A stretch of 64,000 bases of DNA from JAJPJE01 sp963848375 (GTDB lineage Bacteria > Acidobacteriota > Terriglobia > Terriglobales > Acidobacteriaceae), in the NCBI GenBank assembly GCA_963848375.1, contig CAWKDK010000018.1:124001-188000 (forward strand), given 5' to 3'. Made by a program: the position numbers and the translations under genes. Below, piece by piece: positions 55,750 to 64,000 of this stretch. Under the pieces are notes generated by a model, which saw only the letters and a program-made list of their open reading frames with translations, did no database searches and had not been told where the DNA came from. Each line of letters begins with the position of its first letter. The first letter of the stretch is position 1.

Positions 55750-55911
55750 TTGGAACTGCTTAGACATCAGGCGTCATTGGGAGAGTCGGACGGAGTATTC
55801 ATCTGCAGTCGCTGTGGATTGATCAATCCTTCGGAAGATCAACCCTGCATTCCTGCCAACGTTGAGCCCTCAAGTGACCCTTACGGTCGCGACGAAGAAG
55901 AAGCGGCTTAA
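55750..55911 (+). CDS. Small zinc-ribbon-like protein
   Basis: TTG 55750 follows AGGAGG with 5-base spacing and gives 53 residues with CSRCG followed by another Cys (EDQPCIP), a possible zinc-binding set, and an acidic C terminus. Its stop (TAA, 55909-55911) is interleaved with the stop of the converging kinase gene. Its role is unknown. Confidence 0.6.
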   Translation: MELLRHQASLGESDGVFICSRCGLINPSEDQPCIPANVEPSSDPYGRDEEEAA

Positions 55912-58040
55912 TTTACGGAGTGCCCGATGGTGCGCACGAGCGGGAGGGTGATGGTGAACGCTGCGCCTCCACCGGGGGCAGGAGCGAATTCGATCTTGCC
56001 TTCGCAACTCTTCACAATGGCCATAGCGACGCTCAGTCCCATTCCCACTCCGCGTCCCGGTCGCTTGGTGCTGTAGAACGGATCAAAAATCTTCGGCACC
56101 GAGTCAGAACTGATTCCCGGCCCGTCGTCCTGGAAAGTGACACTCACCTGATTATCGCTGTGGCCGATCCTGATGCGAATCGTGCCTCGGTCGCGGACGT
56201 CCCGGATGGCCTGTTCCGCATTCACGATAAGGTTCAGAAATACCTGCATCAACTGGTTGGCATCCGCTTCCATGGTTGGAGTCGCGGGATCCGGGATGAA
56301 GTCCACCGAGATATTGTTCAGCCGCAGCGAATACTGGTGAAGCATCAGCGTGCGCTGGATGAGATCGTTGATGTTCACGCGGGTCTTGCCGGGAGCGGGC
56401 GGGCGTGAGAAGAAGAGCAGGTTTTGTACGATCTCCGCGGCGCGTCGAACCTGCTGTTTCAGCAGTTGGAGATGACGCGATGAGGCTTCATCGAGCCGCT
56501 TGGCATCGAGCAGTTCTACTCCGCCCATGATTGCCGTGAGCGGATTGTTGAGCTCGTGTGCGAAGCCATCGACCATTTGACCCATGGCAGCTAGCCGCTC
56601 CGAATGGAGGAGTTGCTGCTCCATCTGCTGCGCCTCGGTGACGTCGCGCAAAGACGCGACCACGCCAACCAGCTCATTCTTGGAATCCAACAATTGGCTG
56701 GCGCTACAGCGCAACCAGCGCCAAACGCCATCGCGTCGCTGCATTTCAAACTCAGTCGTGCCGGCCACCAGGGTTCCTGAGAGGGCATCGCGCAGCAGCT
56801 TCACCAGGGCTTCGCTGTGTGCGTTCGTGTTGAACACCTTGCCCACCAATTCTTCCGGAGCAAAGCCCAGCATTTCACGCACTCGCGGACTGGCAAACGT
56901 GCAGCGGTATTCGTGGTCGAGCGCGAGGATGGCGTCGGGAAAGCATTCAATGAGACGGCGGTTGAACTCCTCCTGCTGTTGCAGGCGATTCTCGATTTGC
57001 CGGCGGCTGGAAATGTCGACCAGCGTTCCCTGGAAGCGAACTATATTTCCTTCCGCGTCACAGATTGCGCTCGAAGACTCAAGACAAACGACCGGCGTAC
57101 CGTCTCGCCTTCGCAATAGCACTTCGCGGTCGCGAAGCGTGTTCATCTGTTCCAGGTCATGGACAAAAGATTGGCGATCTTGCTGATGCAAATAGTGATC
57201 CGCGGCGTTGGAGGCCAGTAATGCCGCCTTGTTCTCATATCCGAGCATGCGCACCATGGCCTGATTCGCGTCCAACACCCGTCCTTCCGGCGTAGTGAAG
57301 TAGACGGCTTCATGAAGGCTTTCGAACAGCTCGGTAAAGCGCGACTCGCGCTCGCGCTGGTGAGTCACGTCGCGGCCTAGTAGGCTCAGGCCCTCGATCC
57401 GGCCATCTTTCAGAATGGTGTGGACGGAGCACTCAAAATAACGGAGCTCCTTTTGCGCTTTGAGACGCACTTCCACCACGCCTTCCCAATGCTGGCGCTC
57501 GAGGATCCGCGGAAGGATTTGTGCTGCCTGTTTCGCTTCAGGCTTATCGAGGAATTCGTCGAGACGATGGCCGACAAAATCCGGAAACGATTGCTGCAAT
57601 AGATTCGCGCATGCCCGGTTCGCGGCGCGTATGGTGCCATCGAGGCTGATGCCCAGGGCCACGTCTTCAATACTGTCGATCAGATCGCGGAAGCCACGCT
57701 GCGATCTCTGAATCACCTGCGCAAGTTGGTCGAGTTGATACTCCGTCGCAGGCGCCGCTGCCGCTTGCTGTATGCCGCGAACTTCGCCCTGTAGCTTGGC
57801 AATCTCGTTGCGCTTGGTTGCGGCAAAGGCCGCAAAGGCGAATACGAGCAACACAACGATTACGGGAACGATCTTCAGAAGGGAAATAGCAGAATCGAAA
57901 CGCTCCCAGGAGACGGCCCCAACCGCTGTCGCCAGTAACGCCAGGAAGAGCAGCACGTATCGCCAGAGCTTGCGTTCTTCGCGCTCTAACTGTTCCAGTC
58001 GGCGATTTGGGTCGGGCTGACTGCTGGGCTGTGGGTCCAT
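55908..58040 (-). CDS. Membrane histidine kinase with three PAS domains
   Basis: The 710-residue kinase has two N-terminal TM helices (about 25-45 and 55-75), a coiled linker, then three PAS/PAC units (about 110-230, 235-355, 360-480), HisKA with phospho-acceptor His in DGFAHELNNPLTAIM, and HATPase with NLIVNAEQAI, DDGPGIS and GRGVGMGLS. Its partner regulator is not adjacent. It is transcribed divergently from comM and is convergent with the small zinc-ribbon gene. Confidence 0.92.
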   Translation of the reverse strand: MDPQPSSQPDPNRRLEQLEREERKLWRYVLLFLALLATAVGAVSWERFDSAISLLKIVPVIVVLLVFAFAAFAATKRNEIAKLQGEVRGIQQAAAAPATEYQLDQLAQVIQRSQRGFRDLIDSIEDVALGISLDGTIRAANRACANLLQQSFPDFVGHRLDEFLDKPEAKQAAQILPRILERQHWEGVVEVRLKAQKELRYFECSVHTILKDGRIEGLSLLGRDVTHQRERESRFTELFESLHEAVYFTTPEGRVLDANQAMVRMLGYENKAALLASNAADHYLHQQDRQSFVHDLEQMNTLRDREVLLRRRDGTPVVCLESSSAICDAEGNIVRFQGTLVDISSRRQIENRLQQQEEFNRRLIECFPDAILALDHEYRCTFASPRVREMLGFAPEELVGKVFNTNAHSEALVKLLRDALSGTLVAGTTEFEMQRRDGVWRWLRCSASQLLDSKNELVGVVASLRDVTEAQQMEQQLLHSERLAAMGQMVDGFAHELNNPLTAIMGGVELLDAKRLDEASSRHLQLLKQQVRRAAEIVQNLLFFSRPPAPGKTRVNINDLIQRTLMLHQYSLRLNNISVDFIPDPATPTMEADANQLMQVFLNLIVNAEQAIRDVRDRGTIRIRIGHSDNQVSVTFQDDGPGISSDSVPKIFDPFYSTKRPGRGVGMGLSVAMAIVKSCEGKIEFAPAPGGGAAFTITLPLVRTIGHSVN

Positions 58041-58243
58041 CGGCCAATCTCGTAGGCAAAACCGGCGAGTCGGTACGGCTGACGCATAGTATGTTCCAAC
58101 ACAGACGGAATCAAGTACAAGGAACGCGGGAACAGCGCACCGGGGTACATGTCACACATCACCGTCAGGAGATCACTGAAATTGGCCTCCTATTCTTGCT
58201 ATACTCGCGCGCTTTTAGCCCTCTGGATCAGGGATTTCGCAGG

Positions 58244-59792
58244 ATGCTCTATAAAACCCGCAGCGCTGCCGTTTATGGGATTGATGCCAATGTGGTCGAC
58301 GTGGAAGTCGATATCTCCGGGATCAAGACAAATGACGAACGTTTCACCACCGTTGGCCTTCCCGATGCTGCCGTTCGCGAGAGCCGCGACCGGGTGAAAG
58401 CGGCGCTGAAGAATTGCGGATACGACATTCCGCCCACGCATATCACCATCAACCTCGCCCCGGCTGATATCAAGAAAGAAGGATCGGGTTTCGATCTACC
58501 GATGGCGCTCGGCATCCTCGGCGCTTACGGCGGACTCACCGTGAAGTCGGTTGACGAGTACGTGCTGGTCGGTGAACTCTCGCTCGACGGCGGTATTCGC
58601 CCGGTCCGGGGAGTGCTGCCCATTGCCGTGGCGACGCGAGCGAACAAGATCAAGAACCTGCTGGTTCCGGAAGCCAATGCCAACGAAGCTGCGGTGGTCA
58701 CGGGAGTCAGCGTATATCCAGTGAAGTCGCTGATGGATGTCGTGCACTTTCTGAATTCTGGAAACGGTATTCAGCCGGTGAAGGTAGACAGCGTTGCCCT
58801 ACTCAACCAGGCGCAGCAGTTTTCTGTGGATTTCAAAGATGTGCGTGGACAACTGACTGCAAAGCGCGCCTTGGAGGTCTCCTGCGCGGGCGGACACAAC
58901 ATCCTGATGATCGGGCCTCCCGGATCAGGCAAGACGATGCTGGCGAAGCGTATTCCGACCATCCTTCCGCCGCTGACGTTCGAGGAAGCGCTGGAGACCA
59001 CGAAGATCCATAGCGTCGCCGGCATTCTCGATTCCGGTAACGGGCTGGTCGGTGTGCGTCCCTATCGCGCGCCCCACCACACCATCTCCGACGCTGGGCT
59101 GATTGGCGGCGGAGCAGTGCCGCGGCCGGGAGAGGTCTCGCTCGCGCATAACGGCGTTCTCTTCCTGGACGAATTGCCGGAGTTCCCACGCAACGTCCTG
59201 GAGGTCATGCGCCAGCCGCTGGAAGATGGAACCGTATGCATTGCGCGTGCGGCTATGTCGTTGACCTTCCCGGCGCGCTTCATGCTGGCATCGGCGATGA
59301 ATCCGTGCCCTTGTGGCTATTCCAACGATCGTTCGCGTGAATGCCACTGCACGCCGGCGATGATTCAGCGCTACATGGCGAAAATTTCCGGACCTCTGCT
59401 CGACCGTATCGACATACACATCGACGTTCCCGCCGTGAACTACAAGGAACTTCGGGGCGGCGCTTCGCCGGAAGGCTCCGAGCAGATCCGCGATCGCGTC
59501 GTCAAGGCACGCGAGATTCAGCTCAACCGTTTTGCGCAAGCGAAAGAACGGATCTACAGCAACGCGCAGATGAGTTCCCGCCAGATTCGCGCCTATTGCG
59601 ATCTTATCCACCGATTGCGAACGCCTGCTGGAACGTGCAATCACGCAACAGGGGCTGAGTGCCCGTGCTCACGATCGCATCCTGAAAGTTTCCCGCACCA
59701 TCGCCGACCTAGAGTCTGCGCCGCACATCGAGGCAAAGCACATCGCGGAGGCCATTCAGTACCGGACATTGGACCGCACCTACTGGGCGTGA
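58244..59792 (+). CDS. comM: Mg-chelatase-like ATPase ComM/YifB, frameshifted in this sequence
   Basis: Removing the extra A at 59606 gives 515 codons, the normal ComM length. It opens MLYKTRSAAVYGIDA, has an Lon-like/S5 domain N-terminally, Walker A GPPGSGKT (224-231), Walker B LFLDELPEF and a zinc motif (CPCGYSNDRSRECHC). ComM is a hexameric branch-migration helicase that promotes integration of incoming DNA in natural transformation of some bacteria. The break is CTT-A-TCC; beyond it the frame reads STDCERLLERAITQQGLSAR and continues to a TGA at 59790-59792. Confidence 0.88.
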
Positions 59793-59984
59793 ACAAGGAT
59801 CGCGAATCCATAACTTCGTGTCGCTAGCTCTGCGCTTCATCCTTCCGCCAGTATTGAACGCCGTGAAAAATCACATCCCGCGGCCTGCTCAGAACGAAAA
59901 ACCTGAACACCGTCACTCTTACAAGATGCCGCCCGCGCAACTTAATGTGATCTTTTCAGCTGGAACTCACATCTCACGGCAGGT

Positions 59985-61037
59985 ATGAAGCACAAACACC
60001 TTTTGATCCTTTTTTCCTTGGCCAGTTGTTTGGCCTTTGCCGACCAGATCCAGTTGAAGAACGGGGACAAGTTCACGGGCAAGATTACCAAGCTGGATTC
60101 CGGCAAAGTGACGATTCAGACCGACTTCGCCGATGAAATCTCAGTCAAATGGGACAAGATCGCAAAACTCACGTCCGACACGCCGATCTATCTGCCGGGT
60201 GCCAATCAGAAGACACTTACCGTAAACAGCATTGAGCGTACCGATGGCGAAGTTGTTGTCTCGGGCGCGAATACCCCAGAGACGCGCATCGCCGCTGCCG
60301 ACGTCACGTTCTTTCGGAGCGCAGACGATCAGAAAGCATACGAGCATTCTCTACATCCGGGACTGCTGGAGGAATGGAGCGGCGGCCTCACTTTCGGATT
60401 GGCTCTAGCCAGAGGCAACAGCGAGACGACCAACATTTCATCGGGATTGGCGATTGCTCGAACCACTCTTAACGACAAGATCACCTTATATCTGACGTCG
60501 GTTTATGCGACTGATGCGATTCTCAACACAACCACTTCTGATGCGATCAACGCCGGAGCACGCTACGATCGCAATTTGACGAAGCGCTTATTTGCTTATG
60601 GCAGTGGTGACTTCAGCTATGACCAACTTCAGGGCCTCGACCTGGGTTCGATTATCGGCGGCGGTCTCGGCATTCACGTCATCAATCGTCCGAACACAAC
60701 GCTGGATGTTCTTGGTGGTCTTTCATGGACTCGCCAGGCTTATATCGGGAACGTCACCAAAAGCTTTCCATCAGCCCAGATCGGTGAGACCTTTACCAAG
60801 CACCTGTTCGGGAATACCGACTTCAAGCAGAGAGGCTTCTTCTACCCGGATCTGACGAACTCCTCGCAATACAATGCCGCGCTCGACGCCGGTCTTAGCA
60901 CGAAGGTCTACAAGCGCCTGAGTTGGCAGCTCGCCTTCAGCGACCGTTACACCAGTTATCCGTTACCCGGGAAGAAGAGCAACGACCTGCTGTTCAGCAC
61001 TGGTGTGGGAATATCCGTGGGGAGTGCAGCTAAGTAA
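59985..61037 (+). CDS. DUF481 outer-membrane protein
   Basis: The 350-residue product has a signal peptide (LLILFSLASCLAFA), an N-terminal SH3-like region (IQLKNGDKFTGKITKLDSGKVTIQTDFADEISVKWDKI) and a C-terminal DUF481 beta-barrel (GGLTFGLALARGNSETTNISSGLAIARTT...). The barrel has alternating hydrophobic strands and a final strand typical of outer-membrane insertion. Its function is unknown. Confidence 0.85.
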   Translation: MKHKHLLILFSLASCLAFADQIQLKNGDKFTGKITKLDSGKVTIQTDFADEISVKWDKIAKLTSDTPIYLPGANQKTLTVNSIERTDGEVVVSGANTPETRIAAADVTFFRSADDQKAYEHSLHPGLLEEWSGGLTFGLALARGNSETTNISSGLAIARTTLNDKITLYLTSVYATDAILNTTTSDAINAGARYDRNLTKRLFAYGSGDFSYDQLQGLDLGSIIGGGLGIHVINRPNTTLDVLGGLSWTRQAYIGNVTKSFPSAQIGETFTKHLFGNTDFKQRGFFYPDLTNSSQYNAALDAGLSTKVYKRLSWQLAFSDRYTSYPLPGKKSNDLLFSTGVGISVGSAAK

Positions 61038-61100
61038 ACCGCGATTCGCATCACACTAGTCCATCGGGCCCAATCGACTCTAAAGCTGCTGGAGGGATGC

Positions 61101-61361
61101 ATGTTCCATTTTCTGTGGGTCTTGATTATTGGTCTCGTGGTGGGAGCGCTGGCCAAGTTGATCATGCCGGGCAAAGATCCCGGCGGGATCATCGTTACCA
61201 TGCTGCTGGGCATTGCCGGAGCTTTTCTGGGTGGCTGGATCGGCCGCGCGGTAGGCCTCTACCAGGAAGGACAAGGCGCCGGGTTCATCATGTCGCTGAT
61301 CGGCGCCATCATTCTGCTCGCGATCTACCGCTTGATAATAGGTAGGCGCAGGGTGGCTTGA
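61101..61361 (+). CDS. GlsB/YeaQ/YmgE family membrane protein
   Basis: The 86-residue product has three hydrophobic helices with Gly-rich packing motifs (LIIGLVVGALAKLIMPG, GGIIVTMLLGIAGAFLGGWIGRAVG, LIGAIILLAIYRLIIGRRR). This is the transglycosylase-associated family, often stress-induced. The ATG has GGAGGG 5 bases upstream. It converges with the phosphatase gene. Confidence 0.9.
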   Translation: MFHFLWVLIIGLVVGALAKLIMPGKDPGGIIVTMLLGIAGAFLGGWIGRAVGLYQEGQGAGFIMSLIGAIILLAIYRLIIGRRRVA

Positions 61362-61369
61362 AGGGAGTT

Positions 61370-61392
61370 CCGGCACAGTCGAGCCGTGCCGG
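61370..61392. terminator. Hairpin between convergent genes
   Basis: CCGGCAC (61370-61376) pairs with GTGCCGG (61386-61392), 9-base loop; no clear T-run. Confidence 0.5.
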
Positions 61393-61397
61393 GAATC

Positions 61398-62429
61398 TCA
61401 GACTAATCTCTGGATCACCATCAGCGTTTCATCGTCAAACGCCGGTACCCCGTTGCGGAATATGGCGAGGTCCTCGACACACCTGGCCAGGAGTTCCGAC
61501 GATGCTGCCTCGCGGCACTTGAGGATCAGGTCGGCTAGACGCTCGAGTCCGTATTCTTGATTCTCGGGATTGAGCGCTTCGGAGACGCCATCCGTGTAAA
61601 GCAGAACGGCGTCGCCCTTCGACAACCTCGATTTCGCTGAGACGAATTCCTGATCGGCGAACATTCCCACCGGCATCGCCGAGGATTCAACTACCTGCAC
61701 AGAATCTCCTGCGAAAACGAGTGCTGGGTTGTGTCCGGCATTCACCAGTTCAAGGCCGCCATCCGGCGAAACTTTCCCGGAAATCAACGTAGCGAATTGC
61801 ATTGGTAGAGTGCTCTCAGAGAACACTCGATTCGCGCGTTCCACCATCTGCGGCAAAGGCATTCCCAGCGGAACCAGCGTCCGAAAAGTGGCACTCAGGT
61901 TCGCCATCAGCATCGACGACGCCACTCCCTTGCCGGATACATCGCCGAGCAGGAAGTACAGGGTCTCGTCCGGACCGGGAATCAGGTCGCAGTAGTCTCC
62001 GCTCACAATTCCGAACGGACGATAGTGATAGGCCACGTTCCAGCCATCCACGCGCATGTCGCGTTTCGGCAGCAGCCGGGTCTGGATTTGCGCCGCCAAT
62101 TCGAGATCGCGCTCCAGCAGTCGCTGTTGTTCGGGAGGCAGACAATCGAGGCAGAACCGCACCAGGGGATTGGTAATCAATTCCTGGTCTTCGACTGCAT
62201 CGTGGCAGTGTTCACATACCCCAAAGGTACCCTCTTCAATCCGCTCCAGCGCAGCATCCACTTCTTTCATTAGCTGGACGAGTTGTGTGGTCTGCAGGTC
62301 GGGACGCGCCTGTTGCAACTGTTCGCGCCGGCGCAGGAGCTGGGTTCGAACTACTCGCCGCAAACTCGATGGCGCTTCGAAATCATTGGGAAGCTGGCCT
62401 GGTTGATTGATCTTGGGTGCCGTTGCCAT
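61398..62429 (-). CDS. DksA/TraR-type zinc finger fused to a SpoIIE-type PP2C phosphatase (RsbU-like)
   Basis: The 343-residue product has an N-terminal helical hairpin followed by a C4 zinc finger (Cys72, Cys75, Cys93, Cys96: GVCEHCHDAVEDQ...RFCLDC) as in DksA/TraR, then a SpoIIE/PP2C domain with GDYCDLI and GDVSGKG metal-binding Asp residues. Such phosphatases control anti-sigma-antagonist switches. ATG 62429 is chosen, with AGGAG at 62436-62440 giving 6 bases; ATG 62435 has no spacing. The zinc finger/PP2C fusion is unusual. Confidence 0.85.
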   Translation of the reverse strand: MATAPKINQPGQLPNDFEAPSSLRRVVRTQLLRRREQLQQARPDLQTTQLVQLMKEVDAALERIEEGTFGVCEHCHDAVEDQELITNPLVRFCLDCLPPEQQRLLERDLELAAQIQTRLLPKRDMRVDGWNVAYHYRPFGIVSGDYCDLIPGPDETLYFLLGDVSGKGVASSMLMANLSATFRTLVPLGMPLPQMVERANRVFSESTLPMQFATLISGKVSPDGGLELVNAGHNPALVFAGDSVQVVESSAMPVGMFADQEFVSAKSRLSKGDAVLLYTDGVSEALNPENQEYGLERLADLILKCREAASSELLARCVEDLAIFRNGVPAFDDETLMVIQRLV

Positions 62430-62809
62430 AAACATCTCCTGCCGAGGACGATAAAGAATGTCCAGACATGCAGTCTATCTTCTAATTGATGGCAAACTGG
62501 CAGCTTCGTCGCATCTTTTCTGGGGTACCAATACCGCTTCGGGAAGCGATCGACAGAGCGAAGAGTCCAACTATTTGATTGCAATGCAAAGACTTACGCG
62601 TTAACATACGAAATTGAAATTTAGCAACTTCAGATCGGTCATGGGCATCTATCTCTTGTCGATCGACCTGCATACCCTGGGACATTTTCCAATCCAATGC
62701 ACGGCGTGAGAGTGTCGTTTTGAGGCGTACCGCGTCTTTTATGGCAGGTTTGGGTTCTATTTACTAACGCCTACTTCGCCCAAAATGACCAGATATATAA
62801 GGAGACATT
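62430..62809. other. Intergenic region upstream of the divergent RpoZ-like gene
   Basis: A 380-bp gap between divergent genes, slightly AT-rich. Beyond the Shine-Dalgarno sequences at each end I see no hairpin or promoter with a good match; weak TATATA at about 62794. Confidence 0.4.
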
Positions 62810-63034
62810 TTGAAGACCATGCGCTCTGATCTCGTATTCGATGCTTTACATACCATGAGAAACCGGTATATGCTTTGCCAGCTAGCCTCCAAAGCTACCC
62901 GTCGATTCCATCGTCCCAATACCCGTATCCAGCAAACTATGAACGAGGTGTTGGAGAAGATTGCCGTTACGCCTAGTGAAGACGTAATGCGGATCCCCGA
63001 AGAAGCTCCCGAGGCGCAGAAGCGGGCTGCCTAA
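62810..63034 (+). CDS. RpoZ-like small protein
   Basis: TTG 62810 has AAGGAG with 5-base spacing and gives 74 residues with LVFDALHTMRNRYMLCQLASKATRRFHRPNTRIQQTMNEVLEKIA. The pattern 'NR(Y/F)-x-L-x2-LASK-x-(A/T)-R' resembles RNA polymerase omega (RpoZ), though this is an assessment by eye. It precedes rho, and a hairpin lies between them. Confidence 0.6.
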   Translation: MKTMRSDLVFDALHTMRNRYMLCQLASKATRRFHRPNTRIQQTMNEVLEKIAVTPSEDVMRIPEEAPEAQKRAA

Positions 63035-63047
63035 TCAGCGCTTTTCC

Positions 63048-63078
63048 AAGCGCGCCTCCTACCCGCATTGGCGCGCTT
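63048..63078 (+). promoter_or_regulatory. Hairpin in the rho leader
   Basis: AAGCGCGCC (63048-63056) pairs perfectly with GGCGCGCTT (63070-63078), 13-base loop, without a T-run. It could be a transcription-control element, since rho is often autoregulated. Confidence 0.45.
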
Positions 63079-63130
63079 CAAGAGTCAGTCTAAAAAGACC
63101 CCCCTTGAAACACATTCCCCGTAGGTGATC

Positions 63131-64000
63131 ATGACCATAGCAGAACTGAAAGAAAAGAACATAACCGAGCTAACCCGCATAGCTCGTTCGCTGGACCTCC
63201 CCGGAGCCAGCGGTCTGCGCAAGCAAGACCTTATTTTTAAGATCCTTCAAGCACAGAGCGAAAAAGAGGGCCACATTTTTGCGGAAGGCGTATTGGAAAT
63301 CCTGCCCGATGGCTACGGATTCCTTCGCTCTCCCGATTACAACTACTTGCCCGGTCCGGACGACATTTATGTGTCGCCTTCGCAGATCCGCAAATTCGAT
63401 CTCAAGACCGGCGACACCATCAGCGGTCAGGTGCGTCCCCCACATGAGGGCGAAAAATACTTCGCGCTGGTGAAGATCGAAGCCGTTAACTTCGAGTCTC
63501 CCGAAGAAGCGCGCAACAAGATTCTCTTCGACAACCTGACTCCGCTTTATCCGCAGGAGCGGCTGAAGCTGGAAGTCACGCGCGAAAATTCCAGCGCCCG
63601 TGTAATGGATCTGCTGACGCCCGTGGGCAAAGGCCAGCGCGGCCTGATCGTTGCCCCTCCGCGTACCGGCAAGACCATGCTGCTGCAGAACCTGGCGAAC
63701 TCCATCACCACCAATCATCCGGAAGTTGTGCTCATCGTGCTGCTCATCGACGAGCGCCCGGAAGAAGTGACGGACATGCAGCGTTCGGTGAAGGGCGAAG
63801 TGATTTCGTCCACGTTCGATGAGCCCGCAGCTCGGCACGTTCAGGTCGCCGAAATGGTGATCGAAAAGGCCAAGCGCCTCGTCGAGCACAAGCGCGACGT
63901 GGTCATCCTGCTCGACTCGATCACGCGTCTGGCGCGTGCGTATAACACCATTGTTCCGCCCTCGGGCAAAGTGCTCTCCGGCGGCGTGGACTCCAACGCG
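63131..64000 (+). CDS. rho: Transcription termination factor Rho (3' end outside window)
   Basis: Rho is the hexameric RNA-dependent ATPase that terminates transcription. Visible are the N-terminal Rho_N domain (MTIAELKEKNITELTRIARSLDLPGASGLRKQDLIFKIL), the RNA-binding CSD domain (GVLEILPDGYGFLRSPDYNYLPGPDDIYVSPSQIRKF) and the P-loop APPRTGKTMLLQNLA with the LIDERPEEVTDM segment. The frame is open to the right edge. Confidence 0.96.
   Translation, partial: MTIAELKEKNITELTRIARSLDLPGASGLRKQDLIFKILQAQSEKEGHIFAEGVLEILPDGYGFLRSPDYNYLPGPDDIYVSPSQIRKFDLKTGDTISGQVRPPHEGEKYFALVKIEAVNFESPEEARNKILFDNLTPLYPQERLKLEVTRENSSARVMDLLTPVGKGQRGLIVAPPRTGKTMLLQNLANSITTNHPEVVLIVLLIDERPEEVTDMQRSVKGEVISSTFDEPAARHVQVAEMVIEKAKRLVEHKRDVVILLDSITRLARAYNTIVPPSGKVLSGGVDSNA

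Noticed and set aside
27079..59606. CTTATC as a systematic cause of frameshift
   Set aside because: CTTATC or its complement occurs in frame in cydA (about 44159) and in the second sigma-54 regulator (about 20905) without a shift, so the word alone is not sufficient.
1..64000. tRNA, rRNA, CRISPR, insertion sequence or prophage
   Set aside because: I saw no cloverleaf, rRNA conserved sequence, regularly spaced repeat, transposase or phage gene in either strand; a covariance-model search was not possible.

Overview
The window is a gene-dense stretch of a bacterial chromosome with high GC. It most resembles Acidobacteriota (Terriglobia/Koribacter-like). That placement is an inference from the mixture of genes (many sigma-54 response regulators, OmpA-like and BNR-repeat exported proteins, a DUF481 barrel, cydAB, an hrcA-grpE-dnaJ operon) and from the style of the intergenic repeats. 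No rRNA, tRNA, CRISPR array, insertion sequence or prophage was recognised.

Layout. 1-5.4 kb: housekeeping genes (NAD(P)HX repair, tsaE, fabI), an MFS exporter and two exported proteins. 5.6-9.1 kb: a gene-poor island of about 2 kb with dispersed repeats around a ydeI-like gene. 9.1-22.1 kb: a fatty-acid desaturase, a lipoprotein, two histidine kinase/sigma-54 regulator pairs, and two large exported proteins. 22.3-35.5 kb: a co-directional, often overlapping carbohydrate cluster (methyltransferase, clan GH-A glycosidase-like protein, two epimerases, a radical SAM enzyme, five glycosyltransferases, an amylo-alpha-1,6-glucosidase). This cluster is the best candidate for a poorly described pathway. 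35.6-42.7 kb: CDGSH protein, VWA/MoxR pair, SDR, small proteins and one decayed metalloprotease-like gene. 42.7-50.2 kb: cydAB under a CRP-like palindrome, mrp, then the CIRCE-controlled hrcA-grpE-dnaJ operon followed by rsmE. 50.2-64 kb: a UvrD-type helicase/nuclease, an 18-residue lysine-rich peptide, a CPBP protease, thiolase, a multi-PAS kinase, comM, a DUF481 protein, a zinc-finger/SpoIIE phosphatase, an RpoZ-like small protein and the start of rho.

The most unusual genome-wide observation is that six otherwise well-conserved genes are each broken by one (one gene by two) single-base +1 shifts. In every case that can be resolved, the simplest extra base is an A on the coding strand. Three sites read CTT-A-TC(C/G) and one GCG-A-GAA. 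Assembly error is the null hypothesis, but the pattern deserves a direct check. Other points of interest are a start-codon-sequestering 13-bp hairpin at 21.55 kb, a -24/-12 promoter before a kinase/sigma-54 activator pair, a leader peptide overlapping the hrcA start, a DksA-type zinc finger fused to a SpoIIE phosphatase, and short-word inverted repeats in several intergenic gaps.
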